Positions 1-12,503 are shown, counted from the first letter of the stretch. The stretch is DNA of 64,000 nucleotides from Siniperca chuatsi (GCF_020085105.1 NC_058055.1:4549322-4613321); one strand, 5' to 3'. Made by a program: numbers and translations. Notes: generated by a model from the sequence alone, not told the origin.

Positions 1-144
1 GCAACTGACTCAACCCCTATGCTTTATGCAAATGAATGCGATGGAATGTCATGCAAATGCCCTTAAAATTACAATAAAAATCGCAGTCATTGCTGGGGCA
101 ATATATCATCCAACATAAGCATGGGTATATGAATATTTCATGTC

Positions 145-715
145 ACGATTATCCTGGCTAAAATAATTGCAATTCACGATATCATCCCGATAATCATCAA
201 AATATACTTAACTTCTAAAATGGCACTAAAACACACTGAAATCACTTTACCTTATATTTAGTTAAGAAACAAATACTTTTATTGCATCACAGATAGGACA
301 CACATAGTGAGCATCCTTTTTTAATGAAAAACAATCTTTAAATAAGGTAATCATAAATCATAAGGTCCCTCTGCATAAATAAAGAATAAATAAATAATTA
401 AAACATTTTGTGAGTCTGTTTCTTTCTCACATGATAATTCCTGTATTTTATCAGGCACTTCATGATGTCAAATGGTACGGACAACAATTTTATCAGTTGC
501 ATCAGAATGTATAATTTATCCCTGACTTAAATACAGGAGTATCCTTTTTAACAATAATAAAATCCAACTGGCCCTGGCATTGGACTTTTCAAGTCACTCA
601 TGAAGATATTCACGATTATCCAGATAATAGAAATTTACCACGATCAAATTATCTTGAGTGTTTTTTATCCCGATCTGCAATGAAATCGTATATTGGCCCA
701 TCCCTAGTCCAACAA
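145..715. repeat. AT-rich interspersed repeat upstream of the first acer3 exon seen
   Basis: This non-coding stretch is AT-rich. It carries a CACGATTATCCTGG-like motif near 145 and a similar CACGATTATCCAGATAAT motif near 610, and it ends in a GGCCCATCCCTA-like phrase that I recognise as common in dispersed fish repeats. It would lie in an acer3 intron. No coding capacity is credible. Family and exact ends are unknown. Bases 716-1053 contain GC-richer sequence with a repeated GGAGAGACAC phrase (748 and 799), possibly another repeat, but nothing assignable. Confidence 0.3.
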
Positions 716-1053
716 AAGTAGTTATCGTGACAGGCCTTTGTAGGGTGGAGAGACACGATAGAGGGAAGGTTACATGTGCAACCCAGGTTCTCTGAGTGGA
801 GAGACACTCTCCAGCTGCTTCAAAACATGCTCCAATCAAGGTTAACCAGAGAGGCCATGCATGTGTGGTGCTTATATAACCACATGTTGCCACCACAGGT
901 GATGTGTCTTAAAGAGAAACCCAGTAAGGGTCACTCCCCGTACATATGGAATATGTAGGGTGGACATATTCCTTCTAACCTTCTGTTATTCTTTATTCTT
1001 TATGGTTATTCAAGCTGAACATGTAAGATAAACACATTTCTTTCTTCTTTTAG

Positions 1054-3692
1054 ATATGAGTGCTTCAAACAAGAGAAAAGCATCAGCTTATTTCCTATTG
1101 CATTATTATTAATCTTCAGCATCTCAGTCACTGTGGTGAGTATTCATTTTGACTATAACGGTGATCATTTACTTTGAACCATATAGTAAATGACGCATAA
1201 TACCCATCATATCCTCCTTTAGTAATTTCTGTATTTATTTTTGTAGGTATATTTACAGTGGAAGGAGCCAGTCTTTCACCAGGTAAGGGAGTGCTCTGTG
1301 TTATGCTCACCTGGCTCAAATTGCTCATTGTTTGCTATCAGGGCTCAGTGTGCCTTAAGTCATTTTTACCTTGTGTAAACATTGGGCTTGCCAACACAGC
1401 ATGCAGTTACCAGAGTGAGAGAGAAACACTCATTTTGGTGCATGCTGGTTGTTAAACATAAAGTATCATTTCATATCAAAGCAGATATGCAAAATCCTTA
1501 ACTATAGGATCAAACCACAGTTAACATTTGTTGCCAGGAAGAAGAATAAACTCATAACCCCAAACCACAGCCACTTCTGTAATACCCAGTGTTTGTCTGT
1601 ATCTTCTTAGAATCTCACATTGTGTGTGTTGCTTTACAGCAGTAAGGACAATCTGACAGCTGCCTTTGTTTACTCTTTGGAGGTGACTTTGTTTACTAAT
1701 CACACTGCTCTATGGTGGTTCGTTAGGAGACTGATAATGTAATCCCTGTTGGTGCACAGTGAAAAAAGTACATAGTTTGGTTCAAATGGCGACTTTCTGT
1801 ATGAGTAGTTTTCTACTTTTAATTAGAGATGGTACTGAATGCATCTAGCCCTTTGTGTTGGTTTGCCTAATTTGTGTGATACTTACTGTAATCAAACAAA
1901 ACTTTTTGGCTTCCTTTTTAAGGAAGTCTGTGTGACCCATCATTTCAGCTTATAACCATGTCTTAGTGTGGGCATGAGCTGTGTGCAATTCAACCAAAGA
2001 GTGTTTTTTCCTTTACAGATTGTTTCATTTTAAGGATTATTAGACCTGAAGAGGTAAAAGTTAGCCTGTGTTAGATCTCTGAATCACTGTTCACATCTCC
2101 AATTTCCCCAGTTCAAATAGATAATGAAGTGAAACCGAAATGACTATTGAATCTGATTATCAGGCTGGGTGATTCAGAAAGGTTAAACCTAATTGTGTGA
2201 CAGAGATATTTTTTGTGTATTTCTTTAATACACCAATCTAGCAGATTGAATTTATAGATTGCTAAATTATATAAACTTTTGAAAAAAGCAGCATCTTACT
2301 GTATTGACTAGCTATAAATGCTCATTATACTCAAAGAAACAAAATTATTGGATGGAAGAAAATTTGAGACAACTTTGCTTCTATTGGAAAGGCTATGCTA
2401 GCAGCCTATGTCAGAAGGCTATGTTAGCATTAATCTCAATGTACAGCTTAGGCTGCCTGGAATTCAGCAAATTAAACACTTTGTGCTCTGCTGACTTGAT
2501 AAAATATGTAAATAGTTAGTAGTCAAAATGTGTATTTGTCTTGCCCCACAAGCCTTTGTGGTGTATCAAAGCCAAATAAATAATTGTGTCTTCTTCTAGG
2601 TCATGTATGGTGCTCTGGTAGCTTGCCTAGTGATGCGATCTATTTTCATTGTTACATGGTAAGTTTGCCAAGAGGACTGTTAAAATTAAAAACATTAACA
2701 TATCATAAGACTGGTTGATCATTGATATTTAATAGAGTAACAACTTTCTTGTTTTTTTTTTTTTTTTTTTTTTTTGTTTCAATGTTAGGGTGTACCCATG
2801 GCTCAGGCCGCTGTGTTACACCTCCTTAGGAGTCTTTATGTTAGGGTTCCTACTTTGGAACATCGACAATGTCTTCTGTAACACATTAAGGTGAGTATAT
2901 GTAGTGGAAAAATACTAAGAGTCTTGTTATTATGTATCAGTTAATTTTGGAATTCTGAGAGCAAAGTTAATTATCCTCCTTTTAACAGCAGTGGTGTGGA
3001 AAATGTTAACATCAACAGTCAATGACATTAACCTTTAAGTGACATCACACCGTTAATGTAATGCATTTTTCTCATCTCAAGGACAAGTCAGGCAAACTCA
3101 AAGTAACTTAAAAATGCATGATGCATGTTTAGATTTTGATATGAAAACATTTATAAAGTACAAACATTTATAAAATCAAACATTTATAAAGTAATGACTT
3201 TTTTTTTAGAGAATTTATTAGCACCCTCCTCTGGAGAATCTCATACTGTAGGACATACAATTTTTGTTTTTGTTATTAATTTAAGTTTTTTTGGTCTCTC
3301 AGAGCCAGTAGACAAACGCTTCCCCACGGTGTTGGAGTAGTGACACAGTTTCATGCCTGGTGGCACATCTTCACAGGCCTTGGATCCTACCTGCACATAC
3401 TTCTCAGGTAAGCTCCCGTAAGTAAGTAACAGGAGTCAGCTGTGGTGAGACATGTTCATTTGCATTACAATCTAATGTTCATCTTCTTTTAGCCTGCAGA
3501 TCAGGTCAACCTACCTCAAGTACAGACCAAAAGTAAAGGTATGTCTAGCCCTTAGCCTTTGTATGTATTGTAGTTTTATTTAATTTTATTAATTAATTCA
3601 TATATTTATTTGTCCTGTCTTATCCTAACTTTGTTCAGTTTCTTTGTGGTGTCTGGCCCACATTGCACATTGAACCACAGAAGACGAGCTGA
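1054..3692 (+). CDS. acer3: Alkaline ceramidase 3, 3' half of the gene (last seven coding exons)
   Basis: ACER3 is a multi-pass ER/Golgi membrane hydrolase that cleaves ceramides, phytoceramides and dihydroceramides to a sphingoid base and a fatty acid. Exons: 1054-1135, 1247-1282, 2600-2658, 2789-2890, 3303-3407, 3493-3538, 3639-3692 (TGA at 3690-3692). They join without frame breaks into 160 residues starting YECFKQEKS, equivalent to about residues 108-267 of human ACER3 (267 aa). Family signatures include WNIDNVFC and the TQFHAWWHI segment, whose two histidines match the zinc ligands H217/H221 of the human enzyme. Several hydrophobic helices are visible (for example around LLLIFSISVTVVYL). 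The first base of exon 1054 completes a codon begun upstream, so the gene starts outside the window. All introns are GT-AG. Identification rests on recalled human ACER3 sequence and is strong. Confidence 0.93.
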
Positions 3693-5940
3693 AATGAAGG
3701 GATGGGGACCAACTGAAGGATGGTGACTGCCATATCCAGACGCCATCGGCACAGGGACCTGCCATTGCCCATTGCTGGCAAATTAGCCCACACCTAGGGG
3801 GCAGGTGGACCCCAAGGCACCACCCAAGGGACCCTTCGGTTCTGCACTGTAGGGATTTACTAAGTACGAGTTCAGTTTTAAGAAATTGAAGATTTTTTCA
3901 TTAATCATAATTTATTAGACTCGCTTTTCTGTAGTGTAATAATTACATTTTTCTCATTCATTTTCAATGCAAATATGATGTGTAGCCCACTGCAGTGGTA
4001 AATGATGAATGGGTTATGAATGTTATCTTAATTAGGGTTTGGGAAAAGGGAAAACAGTATCATTGATTCAGAATTCACATTAGCATATTTATTGTTGTAT
4101 TTTTGATTATGTGGATATTTGAATCTCCTAAGCCTAAAGATATTTAAATAGTATAACTAAGGTTTTTGCTTATGTGTAGTTTAACAAGCAGCTGAGGGAG
4201 CTCTGCTTACAACACAGTGCTATCATATCCCTTTTTAAGGAGTATTGTATTGTTTTTGGAAAAGCTCATTACATATGGGAAAGTAACTGCCAGCTAAAAA
4301 GTGAAAGTGATACTGTGTTACTGTAGCTCAGCTGTCTTGTCTAGAAGATCCTCCTTCATTTGCTTGGCCACAGGAATTACTTTTACTTGAAATTTTCAAT
4401 CAAAACATGCCAAGACTGGAATTATTCATTTCTTTTTTTTTTCCATTGCCAAAGTTGCTCTGGGATTTAAAAAAGTAATGTAATGTGTGAGACGTGTTAA
4501 TCTTTTACCTTGTTGTAAGCAACAAGGGATACGATGCTTATAGTTTTCTTACACAACCTCTAACACTGAATTTCAGTTTTCCCAGGTACTGTACACAAAG
4601 CAAGTTGAACCACTTTCTACATCTCACATTTCTGTGGACTGAGAAACACTTTCAAAATCTTTAACATGATACTGCACACACATGTGTGCTCTGTGAAGGA
4701 CTAGAATTTTACAGCCACCCCTTAAGCAGTATCAGAATCACAATGAGCCTCCCTCGGGGTGTATTATGTTAAGAAAACCCTTTTGTGTGGATTTGACCAG
4801 CATGTGGAGGGTCTGATCAGGCACAAATAATGCAAACATGCAGAAACATCACTGGAAATGCATCAGCTCAACTTTCCCATAGTCTATCTTAGGCCATTAT
4901 CAGTGACACACATGGCCGATGTGTACAGCTAGCTTGGAGGGTAGTTAAAATGAGTTCAAATGCTGATAGTTGAAACCCAGCTAACAAATCCAGCAAACAA
5001 CCTGTGAAGAGTCAAATGGCACATATACACATTGTGGAGGAATAGCTTTTTCAGACAGTCTGATACAACCACTAGGTGGCATACATTTCCAGCTTATTTC
5101 AGACATTGCCAAGCATGCCCTTGTGCATGGAAGAACACCACCTACCTACTGTAGAACTCTGTTTTCTTGTACTGGATCTGTGTTGTGAAATGAAGGGCTT
5201 TTTATTTACAATGTTTGTTTTGTTACTGTAAAATTGTGGATATGTAATGGTAACAATAGAACCTGGAGTTTGAAGTAATTGTGGTAAATTGGAAGATGCA
5301 CAACATTATTGTTGTATGGAGATATTTGTATTTGTGTGGCCTCCTTAACTGCTGTGTGCTGGATTATCTCCTGAGACAACACATAATTCATTTCATTATG
5401 CTTACATGCTGTGTCACTAACTCTCATTGGGTATAACAGTTTCATGAACCCAGTGTTACAAACATTCTTCAGCACAATGTATAAAAGATAAGTATTAACA
5501 TTATTCAAATGTCTGTGAATCTTCAGTGTGTTATCTTGAAATCACTGCTCATCAGCAGAGGTGAGCGGTTGTCAAAGAGGGTGCCTTATTGTTATCCTTG
5601 CAGTGTAATCCAAGTTGCCTTGATGTTCGTGATAAACAAACCATTTAAATTGTCCCTTGTGTTGTGCAGTATGCCCTCCCACTGATTATTAGCAGTTAAA
5701 GCATCAGGAGCACAAACAATAACAGTTTCTAATGCAGTCTGTGCCTGATTCTTTGGCCATCTATTCATTTCATGTGTCCAACAACTTAGTTGCAGGTTGT
5801 TAATAATGATGATAACTGTAGCTATAAGTAATAATACTTATGTGGTGAGGCCAGAAAAGCAAACTCTGCCAACATTTTGTTGAACTTTGGTCATGTGCCA
5901 TTCTTTAATGATGTCCTGTATTGTCAAATAAAATAAAATG
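3693..5940 (+). other. acer3: acer3 3' untranslated region with polyadenylation signals
   Basis: About 2.2 kb of non-coding sequence follows the acer3 stop. Overlapping AATAAA hexamers at 5927-5932 and 5932-5937 are the best poly(A) signals and would set the transcript end near 5955. The short open frames here (for example 5206-5508 on the minus strand) have no family features and look random. The UTR extent is inferred; an earlier, weaker signal could be used. Confidence 0.55.
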
Positions 5941-6195
5941 TGTCAGACAATTTGTCTACATAAGAACTTTATTTTGTCAGTCGTTTCTTATCACAAATAC
6001 TGTTATGTTGTTAGGGGTTTGAATTGAGTCATGCAACTTGAAGGTGTGGCAGTCATTTGCTGGCTGTGGCATAAACACTGCACACCGCATGCACCATATT
6101 TCCACAATGCTCCTCTGACTCTTGTGGATGTAGGGCTGGCTTGCTCTCCCTGCATTTGAACAGGGAAGCTGGCATTAGTTTCATCCTTTTTCCAT

Positions 6196-7274
6196 ATCAA
6201 GTACAGTGTGCCTCAAGGTTCAATTCTGGGTCCAATATTGTTCTCCTTACACATGCTTCCCTTGGGTGATGTAATCCGCAGACATGGTATTTCTTTTCAT
6301 TGTTATGCGGATGACACAGTTGTACCTCCCTGTCAAGCCCACTGACCTTAATATGCTGAGTTCTCTGCAGGACTGCCTTTCTGACATAAAAAACTGGATG
6401 TCGATACATTTTCTTCAGCTCAACTCAAATAAAACATGTTATTGGGCCCCAACACATCACTTAACAAATACTGCCATCTACTGGTAACCTGTCACAACAT
6501 ATCAAGCCTGTTGCACGAAATCTTGGTGTCCTGTTTGATAGCAATTTATGTTTTGAGCAACATATCACTAAGCTTGTCCAATCATGTTTTTATCACCTCA
6601 GAAACATTGCAAAAATCCAATCTATTTTAAATCTTAGTGATGCAGAAGCTGTTGTGCATGCTTTTATCTCCTCACGCCTCGATTATTGTAACGACCTGTT
6701 CACTTGTCTTAATCAAAAAACTTTGACACGACTGCAGACTGTACAGAACTCAGCTGCTCGGCTGTTAACCAGGACCAAGAAGTACGACCACATCACACCT
6801 GTTTCAGCCTCTTTACACTGGCTCCCTGTTGGTTTTAGGATGGATTTTAAGATCTTATTGATTACTTTTAAGGCTCTTTGTGGCCTGGCTCCAGACTATA
6901 TTTTAGACCTTGTAATCCTTTATGAACCTTTGCGTAGCTTGAGATCTTCGGGCAGGGGTCTCCTGTCTGTTCCTGAGTCCAGGATGAAAACTAAAGGGGA
7001 CAGAACTTTTGCTATCAGGGCCCCGAGGCTCTGGAACAACTTGCCCAAAGACATTAGGTTGTCTGAGTCAGTGTCTTCTTTTAAGTCTCTTCAGAAAGCA
7101 TATCCTGATCTTCCCTGAGCTGTCTGTTTATTTGATTGCTTTTGTGTATTTTCTGTATTTTATTTCTTTATATTTCATCATTTTCTATGGTATTTTATTT
7201 CTCTTGTTGTGAAGCACTTTGTACTTTGTTTTGATAAGTGCTCTATAAATAAAGTTTTATTATTATTATTATTA
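6196..7274 (+). mobile_element. 5'-truncated CR1/L2-like LINE (reverse transcriptase remnant)
   Basis: The + strand encodes broken reverse transcriptase. The [14 protein letters not shown] block begins near 6201, followed by the catalytic CYADDTVV motif near 6294. A long frame (6654-7118) carries the CR1/L2-type C-terminal region: SSRLDYCNDL, LQTVQNSAARLLT, LHWLPV, FKALCGLAPDY and APRLWNNLP. The 3' end reads AAGCACTTTGTACTTTG, then CTCTATAAATAAAG, then an (ATT)n tail at about 7257-7274, typical of this LINE group. The 5' end is truncated inside the RT domain and the frame is interrupted between 6.3 and 6.65 kb, so the copy is dead. The clade is assigned by motif memory only. Bases 5955-6195 hold nothing recognisable. 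Confidence 0.85.
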
Positions 7275-7330
7275 ATGTATGACACCCATTTTGTTTTCCA
7301 TGTCCACTGTCTGTCACTGAGAGAATGAGC

Positions 7331-7333
<3 letters not shown>

Positions 7334-7376
<43 letters not shown>
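7334..7376. repeat. (CA)n microsatellite
   Basis: This is a pure AC/CA dinucleotide run of about 43 bases lying just 3' of the LINE tail. The apparent minus-strand open frame over it is only the Cys-Val translation of the repeat. Confidence 0.97.
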
Positions 7377-7377
<1 letters not shown>

Positions 7378-8390
7378 GAGTGTATCAGGGTAGGGCCTCA
7401 GCTACTTCTTTTTGTTTTTAACATATTGTATATGGGATAGTCTACTAAATGAAGATGCAAACCTTACTGCTATTGTTTGGTTTTTGATATTTGGTACCAG
7501 ATGATATGTTAAATCTTCGATTACAATAAAAGTATCTGTATAGCGCATTTTAAATCACTAAAATGGTTAAACATTGTCAACAGAGCATGTTATTTGGCAG
7601 CAGGTCATTTGTAGAAATGCCTAAACAGCCAGGCGCCAGACTATTTACAGGGGGCTGAGCATACTCGAGACCAGCATAAGTCTATAGTCAGGCATAGTCA
7701 AAATGAATAGATATGGCTCTTTTGGATCTAAATCCTTTCAAGGTGTGGGGGCTAAATTTTGTAACAGTTTACTTGGAATCTATTACAGTTTTTTCAAACA
7801 GGTTTAAAAACTTTTAAGGAAAGAGGAGAGATGGGTGAATATACTTATTATTTTAGTACAAATGTACACTTTGTAATTCTGTACGTACTATAATAATTTT
7901 GCATGTCACAACTTTTACCTAAGTCTACTGTAGCAGGGGCACAGCAGTCTTTGTGGTTATGTGAATTTTTAGTGTTTTCATCATTTGTTATAGGATAGAT
8001 TAAAACCAAACCAAAACGATGTAGTCTGTGATGTGGTCTTCTGCCCATTGCTAATACTGGTTTGTCACCTGGCGACCTGTAAGCTCACTGCAAAGAGGAC
8101 ATTTACAACTGTTTAAATCCTCATTTGGCTTTCAAAACATTTCCCGGCCTACAGTTGTCTTTTATTGACTTTTGACTTTTATATTTAATTATTAGCGGTT
8201 TTCACTGTAAATCAATCAGTAAAATAATCCAAAAATAGTATGTAGTACGATTGGGGTTACACGTTATTCTCCTTTATCAACAGCAGGAGGAATCAAATCA
8301 TGGTGTGTAATGTACAGCGAGTATATGGACATACAGCATGTACTGTATATTATTTGGCTGCGATTGTCCTTGACAGTCAGGGTCTCTTGA
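7377..8390. other. Intergenic, no gene recognised
   Basis: About 1 kb of AT-rich DNA between acer3 and the MMP cluster. I see no splice-consistent open frame, RNA gene or repeat that I can name. Confidence 0.4.
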
Positions 8391-8394
8391 CATC

Positions 8395-9074
8395 TTTCTT
8401 GTTGTTACTTAAGTAAAAGTATGTAATCAGAAAAATGGCCCCTGTGATTGCACTATTATATATTATATCATTAGATTATTATTACTTGTTTATTAATAGA
8501 AAAGCAGAATTTTATTGTTGTTAGTTGAGGTGGAGTAATGTTTTAACTATTTTGTATAGGTCTGCAACTAATGATTATTTTCTTCATCAATCGATTGATT
8601 GATTGGTTTGTAAAAAATTCTGAAAATAGTGAGAAATGCCGTCAGTTACCCAGAGTCCAAAGTGACACCTTCGCAATGCTTGTTTTGTCCAACCAATAGT
8701 CCAAAATTCAACATTATTACACATTTACATTTGCCAAGCTGGAACCATGAACTTTTTTTGCGTGAAAAATTACTTAAATGATTATCAAAATAGTTGCCAT
8801 CAACAGTAATAATCAACTAATCGTTTCAGTTGTACTTGTATAAACTGTTGGGTAGTTTAATTTGTATGCAAAACTCTTTGTAAAGTAACTAGTAACTAAA
8901 GCTGTCAGATAAATGTAGTGTAGTAAAAAATACAATATTTCCCTCTGAGATGTAGCGAAGTAGAAGTAGAAAGTGACATAAAAAAAAGACTCAAGTAAAG
9001 TACAAGTACCTCAAATTTGTACTTAAGTACAGTACTTGAGTAAATGTACTGTACTTAGTTACATTCCACCACTG
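8395..9074. mobile_element. Non-autonomous hAT-type element, interrupted by another repeat
   Basis: The right end (about 8990-9074) is a run of CAAGTA/GTACTT words ending in TTCCACCACTG, the terminal inverted repeat seen at the end of the better-preserved copy at 35084-35914. Internal phrases (AAAGTAACTAGTAACTAAAGCTGTCAGATAAATGTAG; CTCTGAGATGTAGCGAAGTAGAAGTAGAAAG) are in the same style as this common fish family, which encodes no protein. The left portion (about 8395-8557) shows the same style (TTACTTAAGTAAAAGTATG). The element is split by an insertion at about 8558-8836. I could not find a clean left TIR, so the left boundary is approximate. Confidence 0.6.
8558..8836. repeat. Nested dispersed repeat (CTGCAACTAATGATTATT type)
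   Basis: It begins GTCTGCAACTAATGATTATT and ends AATCAACTAATCGTTTCAGTTG, imperfect inverted ends of a very common non-coding fish repeat rich in ATCGATTGATTG words. It interrupts the surrounding hAT-type element, so it inserted later. Family name unknown to me; recognised by pattern. Confidence 0.55.
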
Positions 9075-9879
9075 TCATCACCCAAGTATTGCAAAACAGC
9101 GCTTCATTTGTGTAATGTTACAGGTTTTATTGAAAACATTCAGTCTCAGCCTGCAGGGACAGCATAGGAAGATTTTATGAGTCAGTGTCAAGCTGTGTGT
9201 AATAGAGTCCTAATGACTGTCATTAGCAGGTTTTTCCCAGTGTTCCCACTTCCTTTGACTCAGTGTTAGTTGTATCTACTTAAACTCGTCATTAGACTGT
9301 GTTCAGACATAGAGGTTTTGATCCTGGTTCACATGCATGTCGCAGCTGTAAAACCAATTTAATCTGGGTGATGTCTTGTCAGTGTTGAGCTGACTCATGC
9401 TGGGAGTGCCCGAGTTGCATTAGACGGTGATTAGCTGAAAGAAAGCACCTACGGAAAGGCTGCTGGTTCTGACGTCACTGCTGAAAAACGCATAGATGTT
9501 TTTTTTTAATGTTACTGCACATTTTAAAGTGGAATAGATATGCAGTGTGTATTTTAACCATAATGCGTCTGTGTATAAATAATTCTTTGTCTTCTCTTTT
9601 CTAACTGCACTTTTGGCTCCAGCTTTAGATGTTGGCAGTTTTTTCTGTAAACATGAAAGTGAAGACATAATATATTACATTAGTTACCTCTAGTTGAGCT
9701 TTATTTTCTTAATGCTAATTTAGTCTAAGTCCTGCCTACTTAGGTTGTCTTTTCCTAATGTAGATTTTTAAGGGAATTGGGATTTGCTCATCATTCTGTA
9801 GTGATGTGTACACCATGTCTATAAGGAGAACTTGTGTAACTGCACCAGAATATTAGCAATTCACAATCCCCCCCCTCTC

Positions 9880-10118
9880 AAAGCCTAACAAGGCAGCGGC
9901 ATGCAGCCACCATTGAGTCTGGTTCTGCTCGAGGTTTCTGCCTGTTAAAAGTTTTTCCTTGCCACTGTCACCAAGTGCTTGCTCATGGTGGGATTTGTTG
10001 GGTCTCTGTAAATAATATTATAAAGAGTACGGCCTAGACCTGCTCTATAGGAAAAGTGCAATGTGATAAGTTCTGTTATGAATTGGTGCTATATAAATAA
10101 AACTGAATTGAACTGAAC
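9880..10118 (+). mobile_element. LINE-like 3' tail (GTTTCTGCCTGTTAAAAG type)
   Basis: The sequence contains CTCGAGGTTTCTGCCTGTTAAAAG, TTTTTCCTTGCCACTGTC, TGGGTCTCTGTAAATAATATTA and GGTGCTATATAAATAAAACTGAATTGAACTGAA. This is a conserved, highly dispersed 3' terminal segment in teleost genomes with a short A-rich simple-repeat end. Only the tail is present and there is no coding capacity. The autonomous partner family is not assigned. Bases 9075-9879 are unremarkable AT-rich intergenic DNA. Confidence 0.6.
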
Positions 10119-10124
10119 ATGCTC

Positions 10125-10395
10125 TCATGAAAAGGTTAACATGATGGTGATGTTTAGCAGGTATAATGTTTACCATGTTCACTATCTTAGTTGTCGCATG
10201 TAAGCCTGCTAATAATTGCTATATAGCACTGCAGACAAAGTACAGCAGAGGCTGATGGGAATGTCATTAGTATTGCAGGTATTTGGTCGTAAACCAAAGT
10301 ATTGGACAAATTAAAACTTTGTCCTGATGATGGTTAAGGGATCACCAAAGTTGCTAGATGCTAGATTTTAGAAAATGGATGACAGAGAAGTAAAA
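10125..10395 (+). repeat. Dispersed non-coding repeat (TTTAGCAGGTATAATGTTTACC type)
   Basis: It shares phrases with other copies in this window, such as GATGTTTAGCAGGTATAATG, AAGTACAGCAGAGGCTGATG, GGGAATGTCATTAGT and GGTATTTGGTC. Related copies lie near 27115-27215, 28150-28420 and 29335-29575 continuing at 31285-31415. No coding capacity. Probably a SINE or MITE family; no RNA-polymerase-III head was recognised, so the class is left open. Confidence 0.6.
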
Positions 10396-11230
10396 GGCTC
10401 TTTTTTAAAAAGTTTTTATAATTTTATACTATTTTATGCTATATTGTCTCTTCAAAGCAATGTTATCACTGCTAGGTAAAACGTATGCGTTTCTTCAGAT
10501 CCAAGTCATCAGTTATACTTTAAATGCTTCAGTTCTTGACTTTAGTTGATTTATTGATTTAATGTGTGTCTGTGGGCTATAATCCAGAGTGCCAATCTAA
10601 ATTTGGCTATCTTTGGCACTGTTTGCTCCAATGGTCCCGGTACATCTTGGCCTCTTTCTGCCACAACATTAAGGATCATACATGCATGACCAATTTGTGT
10701 TGATTCTTTCTATAATCTCATATAGTGCTGGGGAAATTGTTGAACATGTGGTTTTGGTGCTTTAAGATGCAATAAAAAGGACTCAGTAGTTCCATCTCAA
10801 ATCAGCACACTTGTAAATGTGATTAAAGGTATGTTTTGTGTGAAATGTGTTGGGGTTTACAATGGTTAAAGGGGCACCAAACTGTGTAGGTGCAATCAAT
10901 CAATTATGGCTATCAGAATTATCAAAGATAATCATAAATAATAACTTTAATGAATAAAGTCCTCAGTGGCATTGAGTCATATAATATTCTAAACTATCCA
11001 TTTGGAACTCAGATTAATAATTAAATTAATACCTATAACCAGAATTACTATCAATAGCTGGTAGGTTGAAGGATTTGGAGTTCAACATAGAAGAGGTTGG
11101 CAAATTATTAAATAATGTGCAACATTAATGAAACCAACATAATTATACACACGTATTTCTTAAAAGATAATAAAAGCAAAAACATACAATGTGAAGTCTA
11201 ACTCTAAATGCACTAAACTACAGAACAAAG

Positions 11231-11238
11231 AGTGTGTG

Positions 11239-11297
<59 letters not shown>

Positions 11298-11308
11298 AGG
11301 GGGGGGGG
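11231..11308. repeat. (GT)n microsatellite with adjoining G-run
   Basis: A GT dinucleotide run reaching about 11296 is followed by GAGGGGGGGGGG. The + strand open frame across it (Ser/Val/Cys repeats) is an artefact of the repeat. Confidence 0.95.
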
Positions 11309-11309
11309 T

Positions 11310-11490
11310 CCAAGATGGCTGCTGGGATCCAAAATGGCGGCTATTGCAGAGGCCGCATGTCGTCAGACAAAGAAAGTTAATTCAAAATGGCGGCAAGCAA
11401 AAGCAATCTAACTCAGAATGTCGGCTGGGATGAGCAGTGGCCGCATGGTTAGACAAAGAAAGGAAACTTAAAATGGCAGCAAGGCCATGT
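11310..11490 (+). repeat. Degenerate tandem repeat with ATGGC(G/T/A)GC motifs
   Basis: Two imperfect units of about 88 bp begin GGCCGCATG at 11351 and 11439, each followed by AGACAAAGAAAG and then an AAAATGGC(G/A)GCAAG motif. Four motifs resembling the YY1 core (AANATGGCNGC) occur at about 11312, 11331, 11384 and 11470 in the same orientation. No gene starts immediately downstream; the first MMP begins 1 kb further on. Whether this is a regulatory cluster or simply an old duplication is unknown. Confidence 0.45.
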
Positions 11491-12503
11491 TTGATAAAGA
11501 GTGTGGCTATGTTAAAAGTCAAACTGAAGTGGATGAGTGAACTGTGTAGGATAAATGGTGCTTGGTTAAAAGAGAGTTAGTTAGCATGCAAAGACTCTAT
11601 GACTAAATGAATCTAATCAATACATATACATTTACAAAAGTAACACAGTCCTGTGCATAGCCAAGTACACTGTTAAGCTATGTGAAGCTATGTAATGCAC
11701 AGTTATAGGTTCAATGGTTACGTTACGAGTCCCTTAAGGAAGAAAGGTTGATTTGAAGTTGCTGTTATTATCTGGCGGTTCGATTGAAGAAAAGTCCTCG
11801 CTGTGCAGTCCGTTTGTGCAGATGGGGGAACCAGTCGCTCTGTCTGTTGTCCTCCTTGCAGTTAGCTCGGCACTAACTTCCTTAGTTGCTTCTTAAAGTT
11901 AGCTGGCAGACTTTGTGTAGTAGCCGTTGGCGCTAAGCTTTGTTGCAGAAAACGTATGCAGGCCCTTGCGTCGCTGCTGGGAGAGAGGGAGTTCAGTTCT
12001 GCTGTCTGTGAAGTCCCAACAAATGAAAGGAGTTGTTTTCTGCAGAGTAGACACAGTCATGTAGATTCCAAGATTATCCCTGACAGAATCATTCAAAAGA
12101 ATTTGGAATTTAATCTTTGTAGCATTGTTGTTATTTTAAACTTCCCATGTGCATACTGTGTTTGTTGCCATTGTCCACTTGCAGGTTAGGACAGCTCTGC
12201 AGTTCCCATGAACCCCGCAGGAGATAGGGGCAGTTTCCTACACTAGGTTGATAAAATGTTTTTACTCCTGGAAAAATGTTTCTGACAATTTTGGGCCAGT
12301 TAGGACTGATTTCCTACTATGACAAGCTTTATAAATAAGGGAAGACCCTGTTGTGCATGGAACCACCAAGCTGTTCTTGTTGGGACAGGAGCACTCACAC
12401 ATAATTAACAGGTGGTCCCCGCTGCAGCTTTGCATATAGCCTTGAGTAACCACAGCTGCATCTCAAAGACAGACTGACTTGCTGGGACCCCTTCCTGTCA
12501 AAC
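11491..12503. other. Intergenic upstream region of the first MMP
   Basis: There is no gene here. A TATAAATA box at 12330-12337 lies about 170 bp before the MMP start codon and could be its core promoter. Nothing else is recognised. Confidence 0.3.

Noticed and set aside
7178-7375. Minus-strand frame with a Cys-Val run
   Set aside because: Translated CA microsatellite plus LINE tail.
11191-11433. Open frame across the GT microsatellite
   Set aside because: Composition is the translated repeat (Ser/Val/Cys); no splice or protein-family support.
10845-12240. Region with TG...CA-like ends that could suggest an old LTR
   Set aside because: No matching target duplication, no partner LTR and no coding remnants were seen; left as intergenic.
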